From NCBI GenBank assembly GCA_052387695.1, contig JBQTIX010000002.1, positions 79,295 to 143,294 of the forward strand: 64,000 nt of DNA, read 5' to 3'. Shown piece by piece: positions 52,466 through 60,661 of this stretch. This DNA comes from Panacagrimonas sp052387695 (GTDB taxonomy: Bacteria > Pseudomonadota > Gammaproteobacteria > Nevskiales > Nevskiaceae). The number at the start of each line of letters is the position of its first letter. Position 1 is the stretch's first letter. The notes beneath the pieces were generated by a model. It searched no databases. It saw nothing but the letters and a program-made list of their open reading frames with translations, and was not told the origin of the DNA. The position numbers and the translations under genes are program-made.

Positions 52466-54211
52466 CTAGAGCGCTTCGGCGGGCAGCGCCATGAGCGAGG
52501 CCGCAGGACGAACCGCGTTGGCGCAGAGCGTCGGCACGCTGGTGAGCACCCGGGTGGCGAAGTACTCGGCCGTCGCCCGCTTGGCCGCGGCGAAACGGGG
52601 ATCGGGGTGTGACTTCACCGCCTGCACCATGCGTAACCAGTTGTGACCGAGCCAGGTCAGTGCGAACGCATGCAGGTAGTCGGTGCTGCCGAAGGCTGCG
52701 TCGTCTGGTGAGGTCGTTGTCGAACGTCGCATATCGACTGTGGCCCCCTCCAGTGCCTTGAGTGCATCAGCCAGGGGCTCACAAATGAACGCCAGCTCCG
52801 CGTCTGCCGCGTGGATCGCCGCGTCGATCCGCTTGAGGAAGCGTGTGGGCAAGCGCCCCCGTGCATGGCGAGCTTGCGTCGCGCGAGGTCCAGCGCCTGG
52901 ATCCCGTTGGTGCCCTCGTAGATGCAGAAGATCTTGGCATCGCGGACGATCTGCTCGACGCCGAACTCCTGCACATAGCCGTGCCCGCCGTAGACCTGCA
53001 CCGCGAGCGACGCGAGTTCGAAACCACTGTCGGTGCAGAACGATTTCGTCAACGGCGTTCCAAGATCCACCCAGTCCTGCGCCTCCTCGCGCACCGCGGC
53101 ATCCGGGTGATGCCTGGCGAGGTCCACGAACATCGAGGTCTCGTAGGCCAGCACCCGCGCACCCTCGGTGATCGCCTTCATGTGCAGCAGCATGCGTCGC
53201 ACGTCGGGGTGATCGACGATGAATTCACTACCCGATTCGGCGCGTCCCTGCTTGCGCTCGCTGGCGTAGCGGATGGCATTCTGCGTGGCCAGCTCGCACT
53301 GGCCGAGCCCCTGGATGCCGACCCCGATGCGCGCGAAGTTCATCATCACGAACATGTTCTGGATGCCGTGGTTGGGCTTGCCCACCATCCATCCTTTTGC
53401 CCCTTCGAAAGCCAGCGCACAGGTGCAGGACCCATGCAGCCCCATCTTGTGTTCGATGGACATGCAGCGCACGGCGTTGCGCTCGCCCAGCGATCCATCC
53501 GCATGAACCAGGAATTTCGGCACCACGAAGGTCGAGAGCCCACGCACGCCGGGCGGTGCATCCGGCAGCCGGGCCAGGACCAGATGCACGATGTTCTCGG
53601 TGAGATCGTGCTCGCCCGAGCTGATGAAGATCTTGTTGCCCTCGATGCGGTACGAGCCGTCCGCCTCGGGAACCGCACGGGTCTTGATCGCGCCGACGTC
53701 CGAACCCGCCTGCGATTCGGTCAGGCACATGCTGCCCGTCCATTCGCCGGTGGCGAGTTTTGGGCAATAAAGCTGGCGCTGCTCCTCGCTGCCGCAGTGC
53801 TCGATGGCCTCGAAGCAGCCGGTGGTCAGGCAGGGGTACAGGGCGAACGCGACGTTGGCCGAGCAGGTCATCTCGTCGATCACCCTGCCGACCACGTAGG
53901 GCAATCCGGAACCGCCGTACTCCGGACTCTGCGCAAGGCCGACCCCAGCCGCCCTGCTGGAAGCGCTGGTAGAACTCGCGATACCCCGCCGGTGTGCGCA
54001 CCTCGCCATCGGTCCAGGTGCAGCCCGCGTCGCTGTTCCGGTGCAAGGGCGCCAGTTGCTCCTCGAACAGGCGTGCGGCCTCCTCGATGGCACCATGAAG
54101 GGTGTCGCGGCCTGCGTCTGCTAAGGCCGACAGCTCCGCCAGCCGGCCAATCTGGAGAACCTCGTCGAGGACGAAGCGGATTTCCTGCAGCGGTGCCTGA
54201 TAGCTGGCCAT
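52466..54211 (-). pseudogene. Acyl-CoA dehydrogenase with two single-base frameshifts
   Basis: About 580 codons, MASYQAPLQEIRFVLDEVLQ at the start, core motifs YGGSGLPYVVGRV, MCLTESQAGSDVGAIKT, FISSGEHDL, ARIGVGIQGLGQ, VQVYGGHGYVQEFGVEQIVR and YEGTNGIQALDLARRKL, and the extra C-terminal domain of long acyl-CoA dehydrogenases (LPTRFLKRIDAAIHAADAEL). One extra G near 53943-53946 breaks the frame after QQGGW; one missing G near 52856-52860 breaks it after MHGG. Both are in homopolymers, so a base-calling artefact is possible. It starts three bases after etfA copy 1, so it is the third gene of etfB-etfA-acd; the first gene is also frameshifted. Confidence 0.88.
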
Positions 54212-54214
54212 GGT

Positions 54215-55150
54215 TCAGAGCTTCCCTGTGAGTTCGGGCAACAGCGTGAACAGATCGCCCACGAGGCCGATGTCCGCGACCTCGAAGATCGGCGCTTCGG
54301 CGTCCTTGTTGATGGCGACGATGGTGCGCGCGTCCTTGATGCCCGCGAGATGCTGGATCGCCCCCGAGATGCCAACCGCGAGGTACAGCTCAGGCGCGAT
54401 GATCTTGCCGGTCTGCCCGACCTGCATGTCGTTGGGCACATAGCCGGAATCGACCGCCGCGCGGCTCGCGCCGACCCCAGCGCGGAGCTTGTCTGCGAGC
54501 GCGTAGATCAGCTTGAAGTTGTCGGCGCTTGCGAGGGCCCGGCCGCCGGACACGACCCGGGCGGCGGATTGCAGATCCGGTCGCTCGGACTTCTGCGTCT
54601 CCAGCTTCAACAGCCGGGTGTGCATCGGCAGCGCTGCATCGACCGTCGCATTTTCGATGTGGGCGGACCCCGCTTCTCCGGCTGCCGCGAACGAGGCCAG
54701 ACGCACGGTGGCGACCACGCGGCTTCCCGCGGGAACCTCGACCGTGACGATGGCGTTGCCGGCATAGATCGGGCGGTCGAACGAGGTCGGGGAATGCACC
54801 GCCATGACGTCGCTCACCTGCTGCACGTCCAGCTTCGCAGCGACTCGCGGCGCAAGGTCCTTGCCGAAGGTGGAGCCCGGGAAAAGGATGTGGCTGTAGC
54901 CGGCAGCGAGCGCCGCCACCTGGGGCGCGAGCACCGCGGCCAGAGCCCGGGCGTTCGCGGGATTGTCGACCCGCAGCACCCGCATCACGCCGGAGATTTT
55001 TGCCGCCTGCACCGCGACCGCCTCGCCGTCGGAGGAGAAGATCGCGACCGAAATGTCGGGCCCGATGTTCGCCGCACACGACACGGCGCGGGCCGTCGAA
55101 GCGCTCAGTTTGCCATCGGCGTGTTCGGCAACCACCAGGATGCTGCTCAT
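54215..55150 (-). CDS. etfA: Electron transfer flavoprotein alpha subunit, copy 1
   Basis: FAD-binding subunit of ETF, which takes electrons from acyl-CoA dehydrogenases and passes them to ETF-quinone oxidoreductase. Full length at 311 residues: MSSILVVAEHADGKLSAST at the start; the FAD signature GASRAAVDSGYVPNDMQVGQ followed by TGKIIAPELY and GISGAIQHLAGIKDARTIVA near the C-terminus. Very similar to copy 2 at 58848-59783. It follows etfB copy 1 by 25 bases and precedes the acyl-CoA dehydrogenase by three. Because its partner subunit gene is frameshifted, this alpha subunit may be orphaned or may pair with the other beta subunit. Confidence 0.93.
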   Translation of the reverse strand: MSSILVVAEHADGKLSASTARAVSCAANIGPDISVAIFSSDGEAVAVQAAKISGVMRVLRVDNPANARALAAVLAPQVAALAAGYSHILFPGSTFGKDLAPRVAAKLDVQQVSDVMAVHSPTSFDRPIYAGNAIVTVEVPAGSRVVATVRLASFAAAGEAGSAHIENATVDAALPMHTRLLKLETQKSERPDLQSAARVVSGGRALASADNFKLIYALADKLRAGVGASRAAVDSGYVPNDMQVGQTGKIIAPELYLAVGISGAIQHLAGIKDARTIVAINKDAEAPIFEVADIGLVGDLFTLLPELTGKL

Positions 55151-55175
55151 GTTTCTGTGCTCCGTTCCGGGAGAT

Positions 55176-55921
55176 CTAAACCAGGCCCTTGGCCCTGAGC
55201 GCGGCGAGCAACTCGTCGGTGGTCTTCACCATCACGCCCGTGGCGCGCGCGGGAGGCATCGAGGTCTTCAACGCCTTCAGACCCTGTGCCGGCTCGACGG
55301 AAAGGCTGGCAAAGGTCTCCGCTGTGAGGGGCTTCTTCTTGGCCTTCATGACGTCCGGCAATTTCAGATAGCGCGGTTCGTTGAGGCGCAGGTCCGTGGT
55401 GATCACGGCCGGCAGATCGACCTCCAGCGTCTCCAGCCCGGCGTCGACTTCGCGGGTCACGATGGCGGTACTCCCATTCAGTTCGACCTTGGACGCGAAC
55501 GTCGCCTGTGCCACGTCGAGCAGGCTCGCGGTCATCTGCCCGGTCTGGTTCGCGTCATCGTCGATCGCCTGCTTGCCGCACAACAGCAGGGACGCCGCTT
55601 CCTTCCGGAACACCGCTGCGAGCAACTTCGCCACAGTCAGCGGCTGGAGGTCCGAATCGTCCTTGACGTGAATGGCCCGATCGGCCCCGAAGGCCAGCGC
55701 GGTTCGCAGCGTTTCCTCGCACTTCGCCCCACCGATGGGGACCGCGACAATCTCCGACAGCTTGCCCTTCTCCTTGAGGCGGACGGCTTCTTCCATGGCA
55801 ATCTCGTCGAAGGGATTCATCGAGTGCTTGATGCCCTCGGTGAGGACGCCCGAGCGGTCGGGCTTGACCTGGATGCGGACGTTGTAGTCGCCGCCCGCTT
55901 CACGCAGACCAGCGCCTTCAT
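55176..55921 (-). pseudogene. etfB: Electron transfer flavoprotein beta subunit, copy 1, frameshifted at codon 11
   Basis: From ATG 55921 the reading is MKALVCVKRA, as in copy 2, but one base is missing after 55890 (copy 2 has GTCGACCGC where this has GTCGCCGC), so the first ten codons and the rest (DYNVRIQVKPDRSGVLTEGI; SMNPFDEIAMEEAVRLKEKG; ANQTGQMTASLLDVAQATFA; LRLNEPRYLKLPDVMKAKKK) are in different frames. Length is 746 instead of 747 bases. The missing base is not in a homopolymer. Downstream genes etfA and acd follow closely. Confidence 0.85.
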
Positions 55922-56027
55922 GAGCTTCTCCCCGGGATTGCAACAGGCGTGAATGGCGTCACCGGCGGCACGTGCCGGGTCGGCCGTGGAGCACTGGGCC
56001 TCGTCCATCGGACCCGCCTGGAGGGCT

Positions 56028-56128
56028 CAATCTAGTCAACGTGCCGGGTCTTCACACCTACCGATCGGCAGGTTTTTTTCGGTCCGGCCGGGGCAGCGCC
56101 GCTGGACCACGCACTGTACCTGCAGGTC
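56028..56128 (+). pseudogene. Adenylate kinase remnant: promoter region plus a central fragment
   Basis: TCAATCTAGTCAACG to GGCAGGTTTTT matches the region before the intact adk gene (57629-57683) almost base for base, including the 18-bp operator. It then jumps to CGCTGGACCACGCACTGTAC and CTGCAGGTC, matching the codons for ALNHALYLRV in the middle of adk (58059-58088). About 350 bases between are gone. It marks an old duplication of adk with large internal deletion. Confidence 0.7.
56056..56073 (+). promoter_or_regulatory. 18-bp palindromic operator, site 4 (adk remnant)
   Basis: ACCTACCGATCGGCAGGT, nearly perfect dyad symmetry, followed by a run of T. The promoter it would have served is deleted. 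It lies 134 bases upstream of the etfB copy 1 start on the opposite strand. Confidence 0.6.
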
Positions 56129-56235
56129 GCTTTCGCGGCGTCGAGGACGATCCCAAGTTCCTGGTCAGTGCCAAGCGAACCTTCCCGTTTTGAGTCATCG
56201 GCCCGAGACAGAGCCGGCCGCCTTAATGGCGCAGA

Positions 56236-57588
56236 TCAATTGGACGGTTCTTCTGCAGGCTCGGTGGTGTTCACGGCTGAGCCGTAGCGGATGGATTGCT
56301 CCCGCTCCAGCAGGCTGGTGTTGGCGGGACCGCCCGTGATCAGGCGTGACCCCGTCTTGCGGGTGGCGTATTTCCACGTCCACCGCAGCATCACGCGCAG
56401 CCGTTGCTCGAAGCCGACCAGCGACCAGACATGTACCGCAACCCACAGCAACCACGCGGTGAACCCGGTGACCTTGAGGCGCCCAAGATCGCCGACGGCG
56501 CGATTGGAGCCGATCACCGCCATGCTGCCCTTGTCGATGTAAACGAAGGGCTTGAGGGTCTTGCCGGCGACGCGCGCCTTGAGCAGACGGGCCACGTAGT
56601 CGCCCTGCTGGATCGCCGCTGGCGCGAGGCCGGGAACCTCGTGGCCGGTGGTGTCGGTACAGCAGGCCAGATCACCGGCGACGAAGATCTCCGGGTATCC
56701 CGGCACGCTCAGATCAGGCTGGACAATGACCTTGCCGTCGGACGCGGTGCCAACGCCGGTACGCCGTCGCAGCACCTGGCCAAACCCGGTGGCGATGACG
56801 CCGGCCGCCCATAGCACGGTGTCGGCCGCGACTTCGTGCAGCGTCCCAGCGCTGCGATAGGTCACGCGCCCCTCCTGTACATCGACCACCCGCGAGCCGG
56901 TGAGCACGGTGACGCCGAGCGCTTCGAGGTCGCGCTGTGCACGCGCCGAGAGCTTCTCGCTGTAATCGGGAAGCACGCGCGCCGGTCCCTGAAGCAGGAG
57001 CAGCCGACATTTCGAGGGATCGATGCGACGAAAATCATTGCGCATCGTGTGATGCGCCAACTCGCCAAGCGCCCCGGCCAGCTCCACGCCGGTCGGGCCT
57101 CCGCCAACAATCACGAAGGTCATGCAGGCCGCACGCTTGACCGGATCGGGTTCGGCCTCGGCCTGTTCGAAGGCACGGAACACGCGGTATCTCATCTCAA
57201 GCGCATGCTCGATGGTCTTGAGTCCGGGGGCGTGCGCGCGCCAGTGCTCCTGACCGAAGTAATGGTGCTTGACGCCGGTGGCGACCAGCAGGGTGTCGTA
57301 GGACAGCTCGCCATGCTCGTGGTGGACCCGCCTGTTGTGCGGATCCAGATCGAAAGCCGTGCCCAGCAAGGTGCAGACATTGGCGTAGCGGCGCAGCACC
57401 ACGCGCTGTGGCGTGGCGATGTCATCGACCGCGAGGGATCCGGTCGCAACCTGGTAGAGCAGCGGCTGGAACAGATGGAAGTTGCGCCGGTCGAGCAGGG
57501 TCACATCAAAGCCGCTGTCACCCAATTCCTTGGCCGCGAAGAGGCCGGCAAACCCGCCCCCCACGATGACCACGCGATGTCGATCCAT
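56236..57588 (-). CDS. ndh: Type II NADH:quinone oxidoreductase
   Basis: Single-subunit, non-proton-pumping NADH dehydrogenase of 450 residues on the inner face of the membrane. FAD motif VIVGGGFAGLFAAKELG, LFQPLLYQVATGSL (quinone-site region), NADH motif VIVGGGPTGVELAGALGELA, LWAAGVIA and IFVAGDLA are in the family order, and the C-terminal ~60 residues hold the hydrophobic membrane anchor (FTAWLLWVAVHVWSLVGFEQ). It reoxidises NADH made during lipid oxidation, consistent with the ETF genes beside it. ATG 57588 is divergent from adk with a 150-base gap holding the operator. No ribosome site stands out except GGGGAG before the ATG. Confidence 0.94.
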   Translation of the reverse strand: MDRHRVVIVGGGFAGLFAAKELGDSGFDVTLLDRRNFHLFQPLLYQVATGSLAVDDIATPQRVVLRRYANVCTLLGTAFDLDPHNRRVHHEHGELSYDTLLVATGVKHHYFGQEHWRAHAPGLKTIEHALEMRYRVFRAFEQAEAEPDPVKRAACMTFVIVGGGPTGVELAGALGELAHHTMRNDFRRIDPSKCRLLLLQGPARVLPDYSEKLSARAQRDLEALGVTVLTGSRVVDVQEGRVTYRSAGTLHEVAADTVLWAAGVIATGFGQVLRRRTGVGTASDGKVIVQPDLSVPGYPEIFVAGDLACCTDTTGHEVPGLAPAAIQQGDYVARLLKARVAGKTLKPFVYIDKGSMAVIGSNRAVGDLGRLKVTGFTAWLLWVAVHVWSLVGFEQRLRVMLRWTWKYATRKTGSRLITGGPANTSLLEREQSIRYGSAVNTTEPAEEPSN

Positions 57589-57659
57589 GCTGGTCTCCCC
57601 TCAGGCGATCATCGACGCGCCTTGAGTGTTCAATCTAGTCAACGTACTGGGTCTTCACA

Positions 57660-57677
57660 ACCTATCGATCGGCAGGT
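57660..57677 (+). promoter_or_regulatory. 18-bp palindromic operator, site 5 (before adk)
   Basis: ACCTATCGATCGGCAGGT, with TATGAT at 57699-57704, exactly 22 bases after the palindrome end. If transcription begins about seven bases after that hexamer, the palindrome is centred near -42.5, as for class II activators such as LuxR-type proteins. Confidence 0.68.
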
Positions 57678-57738
57678 TTTTCAGTCCGACCGCGGTCCTA
57701 TGATCGAACGACACGACGGGACAAGCGGGGAGAAGGCG

Positions 57739-58362
57739 ATGAGGCTCGTGATGCTCGGAGGTCCGGGTTCCGGCAAGGGGACACAGGGCGACCGGCTATC
57801 CGCCCACTTCGGTGTCCCCAAGATTTCCACCGGTGATGCGCTGCGCGCCGCGGTAGCGGCAGGAACCGAGCTGGGGCAGCGGGCGCGCCCCGTGATGGAC
57901 GCAGGCGGGCTGGTCGCCGACGTCGTCGCGATCGGCATCCTCCGCCATCGCCTGGCAGACGCCGATTGCGCGAAGGGCTTCGTCCTCGACGGCTTTCCGC
58001 GCAACGCTAGCCAAGCACTGGTGTTGGACGAGGGGCTTTCCGCTGCTGGGAAATCGGCGCTGAACCACGCCCTGTACCTGCGCGTCTCCGACGACGAAAT
58101 CCTAACGCGGCTGCTCGCACGCGCCTCGGTCGAAGGCCGCTCCGACGATCATGAGGACGTGATCCGCAATCGCATCCGCCGCTTCAACGCCGACGTGCAG
58201 CCCTTGCTCGATCATTACCGGCGCCAGGGAAAACTCAGGCCGGTGGATGGTGCGGGCGAGCCCGAAACAGACTGTCGACCGCTCCGGTGCCACGTCCGAA
58301 AGCGGTCATACAGCGATAACTGCCGGCTGTCTGCGGCTGGTCCGGGTACTTCGCGTCATTGA
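57739..58362 (+). CDS. adk: Adenylate kinase, short-lid form with divergent C-terminus
   Basis: Interconverts ATP, ADP and AMP. MRLVMLGGPGSGKGTQGDRL is the P-loop, KISTGDALRAAV and FVLDGFPRN are the AMP-binding and hinge motifs, and LLARASVEGRSDDHEDVIRN shows that the long zinc-type LID is replaced by a short loop, as in UMP/CMP-kinase-like enzymes. ATG 57739 has GGAGAAGG upstream. The last ~35 residues after VDGAGEPET (DCRPLRCHVRKRSYS..) do not look like the family and read through the start of an antisense frame, so the true 3' end may have been replaced. A partial duplicate lies at 56028. It is probably not the cell's main adenylate kinase. Confidence 0.82.
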   Translation: MRLVMLGGPGSGKGTQGDRLSAHFGVPKISTGDALRAAVAAGTELGQRARPVMDAGGLVADVVAIGILRHRLADADCAKGFVLDGFPRNASQALVLDEGLSAAGKSALNHALYLRVSDDEILTRLLARASVEGRSDDHEDVIRNRIRRFNADVQPLLDHYRRQGKLRPVDGAGEPETDCRPLRCHVRKRSYSDNCRLSAAGPGTSRH

Positions 58363-58408
58363 GTGTCAGCAGTTCCTTGTGGTCGGCGAGCAGCGACGGC
58401 AGTGGCAT
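58235..58408 (-). CDS. Possible 57-aa truncated protein antisense to the adk 3' end
   Basis: ATG 58408 is preceded by AGGAGACCCAGCC, a good ribosome site, and begins MPLPSLLADHKELLTLNDAK. The frame stops inside adk. It may be the 5' end of an unrelated gene cut off where it joined adk. No family recognised; weak call. Confidence 0.3.
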   Translation of the reverse strand: MPLPSLLADHKELLTLNDAKYPDQPQTAGSYRCMTAFGRGTGAVDSLFRARPHHPPA

Positions 58409-58500
58409 GGCTGGGTCTCCTGAGCGCGAAAGGGACGATCAAGTTTCGTGGCACCCGCGCACTGTTCCGTCGACGGCGCGCGGGCTCGCGCCGTATCCGC

Positions 58501-58731
58501 TCAGTGCCGGCACGCCTTGGCGGCGGCCTCGGCCAGCGCAGGAACACCGAGGTCTAGGTGCTCGTCGACCGCGGCCGACGCAATCGAGAACGCGCCGGAG
58601 ATCTGACGCAGTTGCGCGGCCGCAAAATCAACGGCGGTGTCCAGGAATCCGCCGTTGGTCAAGCCGGACGGCAGCTTGAGTTCCGTGACTTCCGGGAAGG
58701 GATGGGGGTTGTCGAGGCAGGTGGCGATCAC
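58501..58731 (-). CDS. Hypothetical protein, 76 aa
   Basis: Not recognised. GTG 58731 with GGAG seven bases upstream; begins MIATCLDNPHPFPEVTELKL, followed by GFLDTAVDFAAAQLRQISGA with regular hydrophobic spacing that suggests helices. It lies downstream of etfA copy 2 on the same strand, beyond a strong hairpin, so is probably a separate unit. Could be a truncated remnant. Confidence 0.45.
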   Translation of the reverse strand: MIATCLDNPHPFPEVTELKLPSGLTNGGFLDTAVDFAAAQLRQISGAFSIASAAVDEHLDLGVPALAEAAAKACRH

Positions 58732-58792
58732 GAGGAAACTCCGGTGGGGTGGTGCTGGTGTGGTGCCATTTCACCAATCCCAATCCCCGCAC

Positions 58793-58824
58793 GCCCCTAC
58801 CGAAAGATGTGATTCGGTAGGGGC
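58793..58824 (-). terminator. Hairpin after etfA copy 2
   Basis: Perfect 12-bp stem GCCCCTACCGAA / TTCGGTAGGGGC with an 8-base loop, 24 bases past the etfA stop. No U tract on the minus strand, so termination is likely but not certain. Confidence 0.6.
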
Positions 58825-58847
58825 TGCGCAACCGTCCCAGGATTGCG

Positions 58848-59783
58848 TCAGACCCTGCTGGTCAGCTCCGGCACGATGGTGAACAGATCGCCCACGATGC
58901 CGAAATCGGCGATCTCGAAGATCGGCGCCTCGGAATCCTTGTTGATCGCCACGATGGTGCGGGCGTCCTTGATGCCGGCCAGATGCTGGATGGCGCCCGA
59001 AATACCGATGGCGATGTACAGCTCCGGCGCGATGATCTTGCCGGTCTGGCCGACTTGCATGTCGTTGGGGCAGTAGCCGGAGTCCACTGCCGCGCGGGAG
59101 GCACCCACGCCCGCGCCCAGCTTGTCGGCCAGCTCATAGATGATCTTGAAGGCATCGCTGCTGCCCAGCGCACGGCCACCAGAGACCACGCGGTTCGCGG
59201 ACTGCAGCTCGGGACGCTCGGACTTCTGCGCGGCCAGGGACACGAAGCGCGTGTGCGTCGGCAGCGTGGCAGAAACGCTCGCTGCTTCGACCGGCGCACT
59301 GTTGCCGCCCGCGGCCGCCTGGAACGAGGCGAGACGCACGGTACCAAGCACCAGCGGCGAGGCCGGCGCTTCGACGGTGCAGATCGCATTGCCGGCATAG
59401 ATCGGACGATCGAACGAGGTGGCGCTGTGCACGTGCATGATGTCGCTGACCTGCTGCACGTCGAGCTTGGCGGCGACGCGCGGGGCGAGGTCCTTGCCGA
59501 ACGTGGTGCCCGGGAACAGCACGTGGCTGTAGCCCTTGGCGAGTTCCACGACCTGCGGCGCGAGCGTCGCGGCCAGGGCGTGGTTGTTCGCAGCGTTGTT
59601 GACCGTGAGCACCTTGGTCACGCCGGCGATCTGCGCGGCCTGCGCGGCGATGGCGGCGCCGTCGACGGCGAAGACGGCGACGTGCACGTCACCGCCGATC
59701 GGGGCAGCGGCGGCAACGGTCTTGGAGACGGCGGCGGACAGCTTGCCGTCGGCGTGTTCTGCAATGACGAGAGTCTTGGACAT
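58848..59783 (-). CDS. etfA: Electron transfer flavoprotein alpha subunit, copy 2
   Basis: Intact FAD-binding subunit of 311 residues: MSKTLVIAEHADGKLSAAVS, then RLASFQAAAGGNSAPVEAAS, and the FAD region GASRAAVDSGYCPNDMQVGQ with TGKIIAPELYIAIGIS. Same length and near-colinear sequence as copy 1. It follows etfB copy 2 by 32 bases and is closed by the hairpin at 58793. Since the copy 1 operon is damaged, this pair is probably the working ETF that accepts electrons from acyl-CoA dehydrogenases such as that at 63383. Confidence 0.95.
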   Translation of the reverse strand: MSKTLVIAEHADGKLSAAVSKTVAAAAPIGGDVHVAVFAVDGAAIAAQAAQIAGVTKVLTVNNAANNHALAATLAPQVVELAKGYSHVLFPGTTFGKDLAPRVAAKLDVQQVSDIMHVHSATSFDRPIYAGNAICTVEAPASPLVLGTVRLASFQAAAGGNSAPVEAASVSATLPTHTRFVSLAAQKSERPELQSANRVVSGGRALGSSDAFKIIYELADKLGAGVGASRAAVDSGYCPNDMQVGQTGKIIAPELYIAIGISGAIQHLAGIKDARTIVAINKDSEAPIFEIADFGIVGDLFTIVPELTSRV

Positions 59784-59815
59784 GAGTTCGTATTCCTGAT
59801 TCTTCTGGCGGGCGC

Positions 59816-60562
59816 TTAGACGAGGCCCTTGGCCTTGAGCGCGGCGACGAGTTCATCGACGGTCTTGACCACGATGCCTTTGGAGCGCTTCGGCGGCGCC
59901 GCCGTCTTGGTTGGCTTGAGACCCGCGCCGGGGGTAACCCCCAGGTCGGCGAAGCTCTTGACGTCGATGGTCTTCTTCTTCGCCTTCATGATGTCCGGCA
60001 GCTTGAGATAGCGCGGCTCGTTCAGGCGCAAGTCGGCGGTGATGATGGCGGGCAGATCGACTTCCAGTGTTTCGAGGCCGGCATCGACTTCACGCGTCAC
60101 GACCGCCTTGTTGCCATCGATCTCGACCCTGGAGGCGAACGTTGCCTGCGGCAGGTCGAGCAACGCGGCGATCATCTGGCCGGTCTGGTTGGCGTCGTCG
60201 TCGATCGCCTGCTTGCCGGCGATGAACAGCTGCGCACCCTCGGCCTTGAACGCTGCGGCCAGCGCCTTGGCGGCGGTCAGCGGCTGGATCTCGCCTTCTT
60301 CCTTGATGTGGATCGCGCGATCCGCACCGAACGCGAGCGCCGAGCGCAGCGTCTCCTCATTCTTCGCGCCGCCGACCGTGATCGCGACGATCTCGGTGAG
60401 CTTGCCCTTCTCTTTCAGACGCACCGCTTCTTCCATCGCGATTTCGTCGAAGGGGTTCATCGAGTGCTTCACGCCCTCGGTGACCACGCCCGAGCCGTCC
60501 GGCTTGACCTGGATGCGGACGTTGTAGTCGACCGCACGCTTGACGCTGACCAATGCTTTCAT
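59816..60562 (-). CDS. etfB: Electron transfer flavoprotein beta subunit, copy 2
   Basis: AMP-binding subunit of ETF, 248 residues, intact. MKALVSVKRAVDYNVRIQVK begins the family; SMNPFDEIAMEEAVRLKEKG, AFGADRAIHI, ANQTGQMIAALLDLPQATFA and LRLNEPRYLKLPDIMKAKKK (recognition loop) follow. ATG 60562 has AGAGAG upstream. First gene of etfBA; the TetR gene precedes it by 99 bases on the same strand. Confidence 0.96.
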   Translation of the reverse strand: MKALVSVKRAVDYNVRIQVKPDGSGVVTEGVKHSMNPFDEIAMEEAVRLKEKGKLTEIVAITVGGAKNEETLRSALAFGADRAIHIKEEGEIQPLTAAKALAAAFKAEGAQLFIAGKQAIDDDANQTGQMIAALLDLPQATFASRVEIDGNKAVVTREVDAGLETLEVDLPAIITADLRLNEPRYLKLPDIMKAKKKTIDVKSFADLGVTPGAGLKPTKTAAPPKRSKGIVVKTVDELVAALKAKGLV

Positions 60563-60576
60563 TAGTTCTCTCTAGC

Positions 60577-60598
60577 GTTTGTTAGAAGTAAGACAAAC
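60577..60598 (-). promoter_or_regulatory. Inverted repeat in the etfBA leader
   Basis: GTTTGT-N10-ACAAAC, 15 bases before the etfB ATG in an AT-rich promoter-like interval. It could be an operator; no matching second site was found in the window. Confidence 0.35.
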
Positions 60599-60661
60599 TA
60601 TATTTCAGTATTTCAACAAGCCACGGTTCCGGCATTGGGCGGAGACAACCCGCGATCTCCA

